Positions 42,371 through 52,683 of a stretch of 52,683 bases of DNA are shown here, one piece after another. The position numbers were made by a program, and so were the translations under genes. Each line of letters opens with the position of its first letter. The stretch's first letter is position 1. The notes under the pieces were generated by a model. That model was not told the DNA's origin and made no database searches. It was given only the letters and a program-made list of their open reading frames with translations. The DNA comes from Gnetum montanum (taxonomy: Eukaryota > Streptophyta > Gnetopsida > Gnetales > Gnetaceae), in contig MNCI01008618.1 of the NCBI GenBank assembly GCA_015680685.1, forward strand, positions 69,815-122,497, in the 5' to 3' direction.

Positions 42371-42724
42371 AATAATAAAATGCATGAAAGTAAACATTAA
42401 TCTATTCTTAAGTGCTTGAAGGAGTTTCAAGAATCTCATCTTTATTGCCAGCACATCAAAGTGTTCAAGTACATTGATGCTCGAATAAGGATCCATACAA
42501 TCTTTAAAGTCCTACTACAGGCACTTAGAAAATATTCTAATTTTCACGAAAACAAACTACAAGAACTTAGCTATAATATAGACTCAATGGTATCATAAAT
42601 GCAATGGGTACATGCATTTATATAGGTAGAGACAAACACTACATTGACACATTGATGCAACTCATGTGTCAACAAAGATGCACTAATGCATGCCTATCAA
42701 TGCAACCTTTTGCATGATTTATCA
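42371..42724 (-). mobile_element. LTR I, U3/R part (minus strand)
   Basis: Has the TGCTCGAATAAGGATCC and CTACTACAGGCAC... blocks of the R region reversed, then a U3 of the CATTGATGCA class, ending CATGATTTATCA at 42724. The other part lies in the gap. Confidence 0.78.
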
Positions 42725-43128
42725 AATACTAAACAAGACATTGCTTTTATTAAGTTAGATTATGTCAAAGCTTATAATAGGATTGAGTGAAATTTAATTA
42801 TTTCTTGTCTTTATAAACTAGGATTTGGTGATTATTTTATTCACCATGTTTGTACCCTACTCACTGATGCAAACTCTTAAATTGTAATTAATTTTGGATT
42901 AAGTTCTTCCTTTTTTCCTCAATAATCAATTTATCAAGGTTGTCCTATAGCTCCCTATCTTTTTATTATTTCTACAGTTTTTTTCTTTCACATAATTTGC
43001 ATTATGATCTACAAAGGAATATCATTAAAAAAGTTTCAATTGCTGATCAAGGCACATAATTATTTCACACACACTTAGCAAATAATTCTTTTTTTATGAT
43101 CAACAATTCTCTCTAACATATCAATACT
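42725..43128 (+). pseudogene. LINE ORF2 reverse transcriptase, palm region
   Basis: NTKQDIAFIKLDYVKAYNRIE (written in part: FIKLDYVKAYNRIE) is the RT motif A (D-AYD, with Asn for the second Asp). Then CLYKLGFGDYFI, then YQGCPIAPYLFII (motif B) and HTLANNSFFM near 43066 (motif C, usually FADDS; both Asp lost). It is cut at 43129 by LTR K. Confidence 0.78.
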
Positions 43129-43950
43129 TGATGAACCGTGATATCATGTACGCAATATCACATCCGTGATATCGGATCGACCATGCGATGTTGGATACTT
43201 GATATCGCGGCCTGCCTCCTTGCCTATAAATAAGAGGCAACACCCTTGGTCTCAACAATTAGAAGTTAGTCCTTTAGCCAAACTCTTGCCATTTTTTCCC
43301 TCTAGAGTTAGAATTATTTTTGTGTGCCCGCAGTAGGAGTCATAGAGTGAATGGATCTTTATTTGAGCATTGTGTACCAAAGCACACTTTGTGTACGGAA
43401 ATAAAGATGAACTTTATGATAAACCTTGCAGCATACAAAATAGATTAATTAATGTTAATTATTATTTAATGATTTCCTAGTTAATTAATGATATCTCTCA
43501 CCTTACAATTCTCTTAATTAAATACACTCAGTACGACTGCTTCAAGCATGCACGTAGCACTTGATAACCCAGTAACGATTAGTGTTTAGTAATCCTACCA
43601 GCGTTGCACCAGTTCAGGATGTGTACGACAAGTGGGAACGGATACTAGTGTTAGGAGTACTTAGAACTTAGTTAATGAATAGTTAAATTAGATTAGTTAC
43701 TTAGTTATTTCTCTCTTTCCTCCTTATTAGTGCAGGATATAAAACACATAAAAGCCATAAAAATCATATGCATCTAGCTTACTTAACCATACAATCGTGA
43801 CACATAAGTAAGTTTGGGAAGACAACGATTGATCAACCTGTTATTGTTCCATGGAGGCGCATAGGCACTTAGTTCTTGGAATTCGGCCGGATCGTGTGTG
43901 AAATGCTCGTATTCGTATGGTTGAGTGTACGGGTACCTTGTCGCTCATTA
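43129..43950 (+). mobile_element. 5' LTR of element K
   Basis: 822 bp, from TGATGAACCGTGATATC to GTCGCTCATTA. GATATC-class U3 (43138-43208), TATA box CTATAAATAAG at 43224, then the R/U5 blocks. Left flank ATACT (43124-43128) in the LINE RT. Confidence 0.85.
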
Positions 43951-43951
43951 T

Positions 43952-43971
43952 TGGCATCGTTGTCGGGGACT
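43952..43971 (+). other. Primer-binding site, tRNA-Asp type (element K)
   Basis: TGGCATCGTTGTCGGGGACT, the best preserved of the three PBS copies: about 16 of 20 positions match the tRNA-Asp complement. Confidence 0.85.
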
Positions 43972-44082
43972 TAGTTGTTTGTGTGCTAAGTAGAACTTAG
44001 GAAATCATTCACATCGTTGGAAAAAACCCTTAGGGTTGATTAAGAAAAAGATAATAGTACATTGCACACTAAACAAGACAAA

Positions 44083-45990
44083 ATGTCTTCTTCTTCACAC
44101 AAAAGCACTTCACCACCTAGGACTAACACAAGAAGCAATCGACGGCAAGATACACATGATATTGATCTGTCAATTCTTCAACAGTTTCATGTGGTATATG
44201 TTCATCCTAATGAATATGTACCTGACTTCATCTTTATTCTCCACCAAGACGAACATCTATGTTGACGTGACTTGAAGGTAACATAGTGTTACCTCTCGAC
44301 CATTCAGTCCCAAGTATGCTTCTTCGTGCACTCACATGAATAGGCATGCAACACCTACATACTAAGTACATTGTGCAAGACTATGATTCGAGAGACTATC
44401 GTACTACCGAAGCGCAACATCAAAGGGATTATCAACAAGAGAGACACCATAAGTCCTTGAAGGGAAAATGGTCTAAGGATGCCCCTCACGTTTTAAGTGA
44501 GATTGAGGGCGATGAACCTGCCTCAGGTAGTCAACCACATAACGATGTTCCTTCCCTTGACTTTGGCCAAGGGGTTGTGTATCAGAACCTTCATTCTACT
44601 ATTCACAACCTAGGTGCTAATACCAACAGATACAAAGTGTTCAAAAAAGGAACAAGAACACATGACAAAGGTGGGCATTCTGATCACAATCATGATCAAG
44701 GCAGAGACCACTGAAGAGAAGGTAGCAGACACCATCATGGGGGCAGTTCTCCTTCTTCTTCACCTTCATCATCTCCTTCACCCTCTCCTTCCATGTCTGG
44801 AAGTAGCCATAGAGAAATAGATCATGAGGATAAGGGCAAACAAAGTGGAAGTCATAGATGAGACAACCAAGATAGAGGACGAGGGCACTCTAGGGAATCA
44901 CGCCATAGAAGAAGGGAGAGTAGGGAACCGCATAGGCACCATAGACGCTATGAACAAGATGATCATGATGAACCTCTACTTGCTACGTGAAGCATGCTAG
45001 ATATAACTGAGGCTGTGAGAGTTCCAACAAGGCACCCAAAAAATAGTAGGATCAAGAGGTTAGACATGAATAACATCCCACAATTTAAAGGGGGATATAA
45101 CGCTGATCCTCAAAATCACTTACAAGCATTTCATGATGCGTGTTAAGTGCAAAACATAGAAAATGAATGGCAAAAACTTAATTTGTTCCCATGGACACTA
45201 ATAAAAGAAGCTAAAAGCTAGTACCAGTTCTTAGAACCAGAATCCATTCGTAGGTGGAGTACTATGCTACAATTGTTCAACGATAAGTACCAAACGTACT
45301 CCTGGGTGTCTAACTTGCGAAAGAAAATCCAAGGATGGAAACAAGGAAGTCATGAACCCTTGGATGCTGACATGGGCCATTATTATGCACTTCTACATCG
45401 TTGTCCTGGCCATGGTTATTCACAGCGGGATCAACTACGCCATCTCATAGATGGGCTTAGGCATGAAACGAGAAGAACCCTTGGGACTTATGCCAAAGGA
45501 AGGTTATCTAAGCTTAGGTCCCATCAGATTCATAGGCTACTAGAGCAAGTAGCTAAGGAAGAAGGTGAGCTATAAAAAAGAGAGAGTGTGAAGGAATATA
45601 ATCGAGATCCTTCCCTCTAAAAGAAGGGAGTAAGATTTTGTGAGGATGATGAAGAGTCACCACTCGAAGAGATGGTGAATAGGAAAACCTTTCCTATCCA
45701 AAAGCTAGCATCAAAAGTATCGGCAAAGGTAGACCAAATGTGGGGCTCCCTGGATAGTAGATTTCAAACAGTGCTCAAAGTAGTAGAGGAGTCTAGAGAG
45801 CGAGGTAGTGATCATGACAAAATAAAAAAGAGAGAAGCAGAAAATGAACGTAACCAAGGTAAGGATAAAGTTGCTATTATTGAATAGGTTGTGGACTCAT
45901 ATACGGACGATGATAGTGGATGTGAGATTTTTTAATACGACCATCCTAAGGGATGTTGCCCTGTAATCTCAAATTTATAGAACTCATGTT
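44083..45990 (+). pseudogene. gag of element K, nearly full length but broken
   Basis: The ATG at 44083 opens MSSSSHKSTSPP, then the VYVHPNEYVPDFIFILHQDE block. A His/Ser/Arg-rich basic region follows (44640-44960; SSPSSSPSSSPSPSPS, HRRRESREPHRHHRR). The Retrotrans_gag domain is at about 45060-45350 (FKGGYNADPQNHLQAFHDAC, LFPWTLIKEAKS, FNDKYQTYSW) and continues QRDQLRHLIDGLRHETRRTL to 45575. A nucleocapsid motif CEI..YDHPKGCC is near 45923, with its second Cys lost. Fewer stops than copy A. The element ends abruptly near 46000, where LINE sequence resumes: protease and pol are missing. Confidence 0.85.
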
Positions 45991-46301
45991 TATAACTTTA
46001 GTTATTAGGCTCCTTCTAAAACTTCTTATGATAGAATTAATCATATTATCCATCAACTTCTTTGATTTGCTAACCAATATAGAAAAGGTTTTTCTAGAGT
46101 TGCTTGGAATTTTTGCATTGTATGAAAGATGATGAATTTAGCCTCATTAATTATTATAACTAGAGTATTTCTCTTGAAAAAAAATAGATTGCAAAGTGCA
46201 TTAATGGATATGATGTTTGGATGCTCCTTTTAAGAAACAAGCTTATCTAAGGAAAACTTAAGGATGATAATAGTTAGTTTTCTAATGACTTTCTTCATTA
46301 T
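45991..46301 (+). pseudogene. LINE ORF2 C-terminal part
   Basis: Translation SYDRINHIIHQLL, FSRVAWNFCIV and, after a shift, ISLEKK...CINGYDVWMLLLRN, as in plant LINE ORF2 downstream of RT (RVAWN.VC.PK..GGLGL). It continues the LINE interrupted at 43128 and is cut at 46302 by LTR D. Confidence 0.65.
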
Positions 46302-47181
46302 TGATGAGCGATGAGTAAACCATATGCCCAACCATATGAATCACTAATCATTCATGCATTATTTGGTTGAATTCATGAACTTATAACCTTGTAAGTACAC
46401 TAGTCTCTAGGAAGTGAAATCAACCATTGCAATTTTTGTCTTCCCAATTATACTTATGAAATGTGAAGGTCTGGTTAAGTGCAATTGAGGCATATGATTT
46501 TTATCATTTTTAAATTTTATATTTTAAGTTTCCTAAGGATAAAGAATAATGTATAAAATAAAATAATTAAATTGCTAATTTAATCTAACCAACTACACCT
46601 AACTAATCTTAACATAAGTATTCATTCCAACTTGCCATACACATCTTGAACATGTTTAACGCTACTAGGTTACTAAATGTCAAGCGTTACTGGGATTACT
46701 AGGTGCCAAGCATATGATGGAAGTGGTCATACTTATGTGCTTAATTAATTGCTATTAGCTTAATTTAGCTTAATTACTTAAAGAATTAAAGAAAATTTCA
46801 TAAAACATTAAATGCATAAATAAAAAATTAATCTATTTCAAAGTGCTACAAGGTTTGTCAAAAAGCTCATCTTTATTGCTGCACACACCATTGTGCTCAG
46901 GTACAATAATGCTCGAATAAAGATTTGTATACTCTTTGACTCCTATTGTGGGCACTTAGAGAAAAATATTCTAACTCTAAATAAAAAAACTGCAAGAGCT
47001 TTGCTACAACTATCACAAAGATGCCATAAACATGGTAGGTGAGCATGTATTTATAGGTGAAAACAGACAGTATGTCGACAAGGCCACATCAACACATCAA
47101 ATCCCACATTGATGTGGTCACATCAATGGGGTCACATCAACGGGACCACATCAATGAAACCCAATAAAACACAACTCATCA
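46302..47181 (-). mobile_element. 3' LTR of element D
   Basis: 880 bp on the minus strand, from TGATGAGCGATGAG (LTR end, with a small deletion of the GGTACC box) to ACAACTCATCA (LTR start). U3 has direct repeats of about 18 bp, CACATCAATGGGGT-like (47080-47160), a third repeat class. Left flank ATTAT (46297-46301). Confidence 0.83.
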
Positions 47182-47194
47182 TACCTCCACGACT
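47182..47194 (-). other. Polypurine tract of element D
   Basis: Sense AGTCGTGGAGGTA directly upstream of the LTR start. Confidence 0.7.
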
Positions 47195-47481
47195 AAATGA
47201 AAATGCATCCTTGAGTGAACAAAAAGAGAAACAAGTTTCTTACAAAATTTTAGGAAGGTATGGGATTATTGACTAACTAATGACATTCACAAACATAACA
47301 TAGATAAACAAAAACTAAGTGACCGAATCTATGGAATTACAATCATTACAAAAGTTTGGTGTTCAGGACAACAAAATTGAACACAAGGATAAAAATAACA
47401 AACATAATTCCTCTGATGATGTGAAGATGAGGAAGAAGTTCAAATGGTTCTAAATGGTGGAGGTCCTTGAGGCTCCAAAGA
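47195..47481 (-). other. 3' UTR of element D
   Basis: Collinear with 19686-20000 of element E. No gene. Confidence 0.6.
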
Positions 47482-50302
47482 ACCTTATCTTGCTTCAAGT
47501 GCACATGATGGTTGAAGTGGTTGTGGTTGACCTACAGTAGTTGCAACTTGTGATGGAAGACAGAAGGTATCCAACAGTGCCTTCATCTTTTCCTCCTCAC
47601 TCCTGGGATTGTTCATGGTCTGCACCACATTGCAAATGTGGGATGATGTGGGAACATACCAAGGATAGGGCATTGTTAAGAACAGCTCCTTCACATTGAT
47701 GAACCAAGCAGAAAAACATTTGCATTCAACATCGAATGCCTTTACTACATTTTGTAGCTCTTGGTAGTCACTCATTCTCTTAGCCAGGTTCTCAGCTGTA
47801 GAACATTGATTGGTGAAGTGCTACTTGAGAACATTTAGTTCTGCATTTGCCACCTTAAGATTCTACTTGGTGTCTTTGTGATGCTTAAACTCTTCTTTGT
47901 ACAACAAGTACAAACAAGCCACTTGTTTTTCCAATTTAGATCATGGTTGTTCACTAGTCAGCATCACCAAATTTTCATAATGGAGATTAATAAGATTCAT
48001 GTACTCCCTCATCCCCTCAATCTGTAACTCCTTTATGTAGATATACACCTTGTTGTAGTCATTGAGCCCATCAAAGATAGATTGCTAGACATCATCTCCT
48101 TCCTTGAGTTGCTAGAGGGCCTCATTAACTTTTACCTTCATCATCTAAATATTTTTCTCATTGATTTCTTTTTATAGATCAACCTAATCTTTGTAGTGAT
48201 TTTTGACTCTCTCAAATTTGAGAGCCTCATTTTTCTAGGTAGCTACCTCTATTGTAGATTTCTGGTGAAGGGCCTGGGCTTCCTCCATGGAGAGATTTCT
48301 ATTTTTGGCTACCAATATCCTTGGTTCAGTATTCACTCTAGCTAGTTGCCCCTACTATTGATGGATGAAATATTGCATTTTCTACTTTTGCACATTAACA
48401 TTCTATAGGTGATGATTTTATGTTCAAAGTTACATTCTCTTGGCAAGTCTGGTCTAGGGCCTTTTGGATATTATGCATGTTGACATCGGCCAAGGACTGA
48501 TTAAAGATCACTATCTCCTTTACATCCTTAACCTTTTTAAGCTTGTCCTGAAGCTATTGAAAAGCTTCATCATGGATTAGTGAAGGGCTGAGAAATGCAA
48601 GATCAACAAGGTGGGCTCATAGTTTAGCAACCTCCACAGCCAAGCATTAGTTTTGAGCTTGCATTATTTTGAGTTGACCCTCCATGATAATGCATTTTCC
48701 CCTTACTTCCAATAGCTCTAATTGGGTCGTAGTGATTGTACCTAGAAGATTAAAGACATCTAGAATCGGTTGCTTAGTTTCTACCAGTTGGTCTAGCAAC
48801 TCGTTGTGCTAGGCTATGCTCAATCTTCTGCTAACTATTCCTATAGATGTTTGCACATCTCTAAGTGCAAAAGAATCTAGTACAAATACTATAGGTGCAT
48901 TCAATGCCTCAGAAATTCTATCAGCAACTAATTTTTCTATTGTCTCCTACCCATGGTGTTTCATCACCAAGATAGTTACCTCCTTGTGCTCCTCTAGATG
49001 CACCAAGAAAGTAGCAAAATTCCTAGAGATTTTTGGGAATTGCTACTATTGTAAGATAGAGACTGTTACCTCTCAAGCATAAGGATTCAATCTTTCAAGT
49101 AGCTAAATTCTTTGGGCTAAGAAAATTGGCCCACCTTCCTCCATATGGCTGATGGTTCGAGCTGCTTTGTTAAGGTGACTTATCATTGGGCGATACACAG
49201 ATGGATCACCACTAGTTGTTCCTACTCATTGATCCTACTCATGCAAGAGCTACTCCTGAATTTTTATGAATTTGTTCAAGGGTAGTGTGGGTCTTCAACA
49301 TTGTTTGATGAGTGAATGGTGGAGGTGGTGGTGGCTGCTCCTCTTCCTTGGTATTGGCAGGGGTCTTATCTTTCATCATTTTTTTCTAAGAGGTAGAAGG
49401 AGCATGCTTGATTGTATCGTTAACATAGCAAACTATTCATGCCCTTTTGCATAATTTTCTAATGAGGCAGGGAAAGGGCAAGGCCTTCCTTCCATGTTCA
49501 TTTCCCTTAAAGTGCTTCTTTATCTCTAGATATATTAGCTATGGAAGATTCACAAGGAATTTTCCATTCATAGCAACACAAGCATGGGTGGAAAAGGTAA
49601 TTACCTTACTAGGCCTCACCATTAGATTGAGGTGATAGGCTGCTATATTGAAATATACATGCTCTACCAAGGTGAGTGCATCATACTCCTTACAGTCCAC
49701 TACATAACATTGCTAGGTCCATTCCTTCTTTACATTAGGGTCTACTTGTGTGAAGATCTCTGCCAAATTTATTCCAATATTAGAAAACCCAAGGGCTTGT
49801 GCAATGGCCTCCACCAAGTAGGACACATGAATATTCTTGATCTTCATAGTGGCTTTCCTTACCTATCATTATAGATGAGATATGTCTTTCTCATGTACCA
49901 TTCCCTACTAGAAGTGATGATTGGCCACATGGGAGATTTTTGCAACTACATCTTGACTTCTATTGGAGCATGTTCTAAGAATGGTCCAAAGTTTAATTCT
50001 TGGAGAACTAAATGTTGGATGTCATAATGCTTGATCTGATTAATGTAGTCTTGGGTTAATGTAACCTCAAGTCTTGGCACCAATCCTAGTAAATCATCTC
50101 GATGGGATTGTTCAATTAAGGCTACTTCCTTAGAAATATGTCGAATAGATTACACTTCAAGCTCCTTCTGAAGAGGTCTCATCACATGATTTTCTATTAC
50201 TTTTTCTTGGGCTTGTTCTTGTTACTCTCTTCTAGCTTTAGGTTGTTTGTTCCTTGGTTGGAATGATCCTTCTTCCTATGGGTGTTTCAGTCTAGGTGCC
50301 AT
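47482..50302 (-). pseudogene. ORF X of element D, degenerate
   Basis: Minus strand, about 940 codons. The ATG at 50302-50300 follows GTGATTATAG. N-terminal blocks: LVLQELNFGPFLE (about 50005), KSPMWPIIT, VSYLVEAIAQALGF, YHLNLMVRPSKV and FPCLIRKLCKRA (about 49470). A Gln/Pro-poor hinge leads to a long coiled-coil region with many stops (48900-47850). The C-terminus is the best preserved of the family: FSAWFINVKELFLTMPYPW, NNPRSEEEKMKALLDTFCLP and VATTVGQPQPLQP, stop at 47484-47482. C-terminal motifs match copy A over about 90 residues, so the coding nature is well supported despite decay. Confidence 0.72.
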
Positions 50303-51420
50303 CTATAATCACAACATGACCAAAGATTAGCACTTAATGTGTAACTTTGAAATATTTGGAATACCTTATCTCTTGGGGTAGTTACATACTTGGTTAAGTT
50401 GTGATCATGGCCTATTTGATTATTTTAATATTATCTAATTAAATAGGTTATCGGAGTGTGTTGGAAGGTTTAACTTTGATAGGTTGATGATTTAAAATCC
50501 ATCCTTAGTCTAGATCAAAACCAACCACTTTTAGTGACTTTGCATCACCACTCTAAGACTAGTCCACCTCCTTGAGATACAAGAATGCTCCCATAGACAA
50601 CCACTATTTCTTATTTGAGAAGAAAAGAGAAGCAGGAAGTAAGAAAGCGCCTTAGTTAGAGGGGACCTTCAGGCATGGGTAACATGTCTTTCTAATCCGA
50701 TAACTAGTGCTTGTAGCCCATTGTTTTTTCTAAGGGATGTACTTTGAATTCCCATCATGTTTTTTTTTTGAAATTTATGTTTTTATGGGTTTTTGGATGG
50801 AAACCACACCATGCAAAGACTTATTTAACTTCCTATTATTGGTCGACACAGAATGATAAGAAATCCATGAAAACACACATGCACTCAAGCAGAGATGCAC
50901 AAAGAGTATTCAATCCCCTTTAAGTCACACCCTTTTCAAACCTTTGAATCTTTTCCAAGTTTGAAAACTACTAAGGTCACAAGTTTGTTAAGGTTTTATT
51001 AATGAAAAGGGACCTCATACTTCCAAAAACATGAAGACCATAGAGTTGGTGGATGGATGGATGACTTGGACTCACTGCCTGTTCCATGAAAAAGAAACTT
51101 TGTCTCAATCTTTAGTCATCAAAATTCAAAAATACAAACTCAACATTTGCAACAAAAAAACATTAGGTATAAATGACCATAGGAAAATAGCTACAGCACC
51201 ACTGTGTCATGTTGTCAATAAAGCATTTTATTAGAAAACAACAAAAATTCATACAAAATAAAGGAAAATATAAAAGAAATTGTAAAATATTGAAGCAAAA
51301 TAAAACATACTAATGATGTTGTAAAACAAACATTGGAAAAATAACAAAGCGTAAAATAAAAAGGTATAAAAATCAAGTGTAAAAAAAATTAGAAAAACTA
51401 AGGGGCCACTTAATAGATTA
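50303..51420 (-). other. Post-integrase spacer of element D
   Basis: Collinear with 21640-22640 of element E and 3620-3960 of element A. The internal TATA/palindrome block that A and H have before ORF X is missing: the spacer is about 700 bp shorter on that side. Confidence 0.6.
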
Positions 51421-52683
51421 GCATGAATGACCATGTCCCTCATGACTAAGTTGGAAGGAGGAGATTTGAAAGATTGAGCATGGTTGTCCATCCAATGAGG
51501 TGATACTTGCATTGGCTTGCTTGGGCTCATGGAAAGGTTTGATTTGTTGTGTGTTGACCAATTGCTTTTTGTTTAGACTCTCAAGTTTGTAAATTAACAT
51601 GGCCCTAGAAAAAATAGTTTCTTTATTGATGTAAGGCTCTTCCCACAACGTTTGAAACTTAGTTTGTTAAGGTGTGTGTGTGGGGTTCTAGTAGAGGACC
51701 TTATTTCCAAGTTAAAATTTTACCTTCCGTATTCTAAGGTCATGGCATTTTCTATTGAATGCCATATGCACTTCATTCAAGGACAAGGCTACTAATCAAT
51801 TTTCATCTAGCATGTTGAGGTTGATCAATATCTCTTTCTATGCTAGATTGAAGTTAAGATCTAGATCACAAGCTATTGAATGTGTAAAAAGATTGGATTG
51901 AATTGGAAGAGTTAGTAATTCTCTATACACCAACTCATAGAAAGAGTAGCCTATAGGAAGTTTCCATGTGGAGTGGTAGGCCCAAAGGGCATCATTCAGT
52001 TTTGTGCTCCAGTCTCTTCTATATTTACTAATTTTTCAAGTTAAGATCTTAGTGATTTCTCTATTAGTAACCTTTGCTTGACCATTGGCTTGGGAGTGGT
52101 AGGGTGTTGTTAGTTTATGTTCAACCCCGTAGCATTGCATGAGCTTGTGAAAAGTAGCACCTATAAAATGAGTACCATTATCAAAAATTAGTACACATGG
52201 CATTCTAAACCCTGTTTACAACATTCTATTGTACAAACTATGTAGTAGTGGAAGATGTACAATTGGTGACAACTACTACTTCTACCCATTTAATACAATA
52301 GTCAACAATGACTATTATGTACACCTTTTCAATTGACATGTGTGTGATGAGATAAATGAAGCCTATGTCGTAGATGTTGAAGGATTCCAATGTTTGTATC
52401 CACTAATAATGTTCCTTCATTCGAGCAGTCATCCCATAATCTTGTTTATAGCATTTAAAAAAGAAGATGAATTAGTGAGCATCCTTGAAGATTGTTGGCC
52501 AATAATACCCTACCATTAAGATTTTAATGGCCATGCATCTCCTTGCATAGTGGCCCCCATAAGGACCCTCATGAGCATATTGAAGAACATGCAATTGTTC
52601 AACATTAAGAACACACCAACAAACTAGGACATCGATGCACACCTTATAAAGGTTTCTGTTGATTTCCATGAAGCATTTGGCCT
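51421..52683 (-). pseudogene. Integrase of element D (runs off the window)
   Basis: Minus strand. The HHCC zinc domain begins at the right edge (GGHYARRCMAIKIL, GYYWPTIFKDAH, 52580-52472). The core region follows with stops. The C-terminal GPY-like part is at 51660-51430 (AMLIYKLESLNKKQLVN, IKPFHEPKQA). Collinear with 22650-23920 of element E. The remaining pol and gag lie beyond the window. Confidence 0.78.
51436..51450 (-). other. Internal PPT-like tract (element D)
   Basis: Sense CTTAGTCATGAGGGA, same place at the integrase 3' end as 22691-22705 in element E, with one G to A change in the G run. Confidence 0.45.

Noticed and set aside
42116-42496. Minus-strand open frame across the second N gap
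   Set aside because: Composed mainly of N and LTR sequence.

Overview
The window is nuclear DNA of a land plant, most likely a seed plant with a large, repeat-rich, AT-rich genome; I cannot name the species. The evidence is Athila-like Ty3/gypsy LTR retrotransposons primed by plant tRNA-Asp, plant-type LINE and tRNA-derived SINE pieces, and two low-copy plant gene remnants. About two thirds is retrotransposon. No retroelement reading frame is intact.

Layout. Element A (+, 1-8880) keeps gag and part of the protease, has lost RT to integrase, and carries a long 3' ORF ('ORF X'). It sits in the LTR of minus-strand element E (piece 8881-9067), which sits in a minus-strand LTR 'C' (piece 9068-9315). 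Low-copy AT-rich DNA follows (9316-18192) with SINEs, an RBR ubiquitin-ligase gene with one in-frame stop (12609-13472), a 21/15-bp minisatellite and shuffled element pieces around single Ns. The complementary part of LTR C (18193-18821) and the other end of E (LTR 18822-19672, then integrase, RNase H, RT and protease leftward on the minus strand to about 26310) come next. Matching target-site duplications show that 9.07-18.82 kb is circularly permuted relative to E, by tandem duplication or scaffold misjoin. Element H (+, 26379-about 32875) begins with an unusual coiled-coil/proline-rich ORF instead of recognisable gag and ends in a second ORF X, cut by a LINE 3' end (32876-33660). Low-copy DNA follows (33661-39560) with LINE and SINE pieces, tandem repeats and the last exon of a YqaJ/lambda-exonuclease-like gene (38641-39222). 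From 39560 to 46301 a LINE (ORF1, endonuclease, RT, C-terminus) is split by LTR insertions J, I and K; K brings PBS and gag. Element D (minus, 46302 to window end) has 3' LTR, PPT, a third ORF X and integrase.

How the parts work together. In the element family the order is LTR, tRNA-Asp PBS, gag, protease, RT, RNase H, integrase, a PPT-like motif, a T-rich spacer, (in A and H) an internal TATA region, ORF X, PPT, LTR. ORF X lies where Athila elements carry an env-like gene. Its N-terminal half resembles the plant-transposon-protein domain of such ORFs, and its C-terminal half is a long coiled coil. In all three copies its ATG directly follows a splice-acceptor-like GATT(G/A)TAG. In A and H an internal TATA region carries the same class of palindromic or short repeats as the element's own LTR U3. 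This self-promoted or spliced 3' ORF is the best candidate here for something undescribed.
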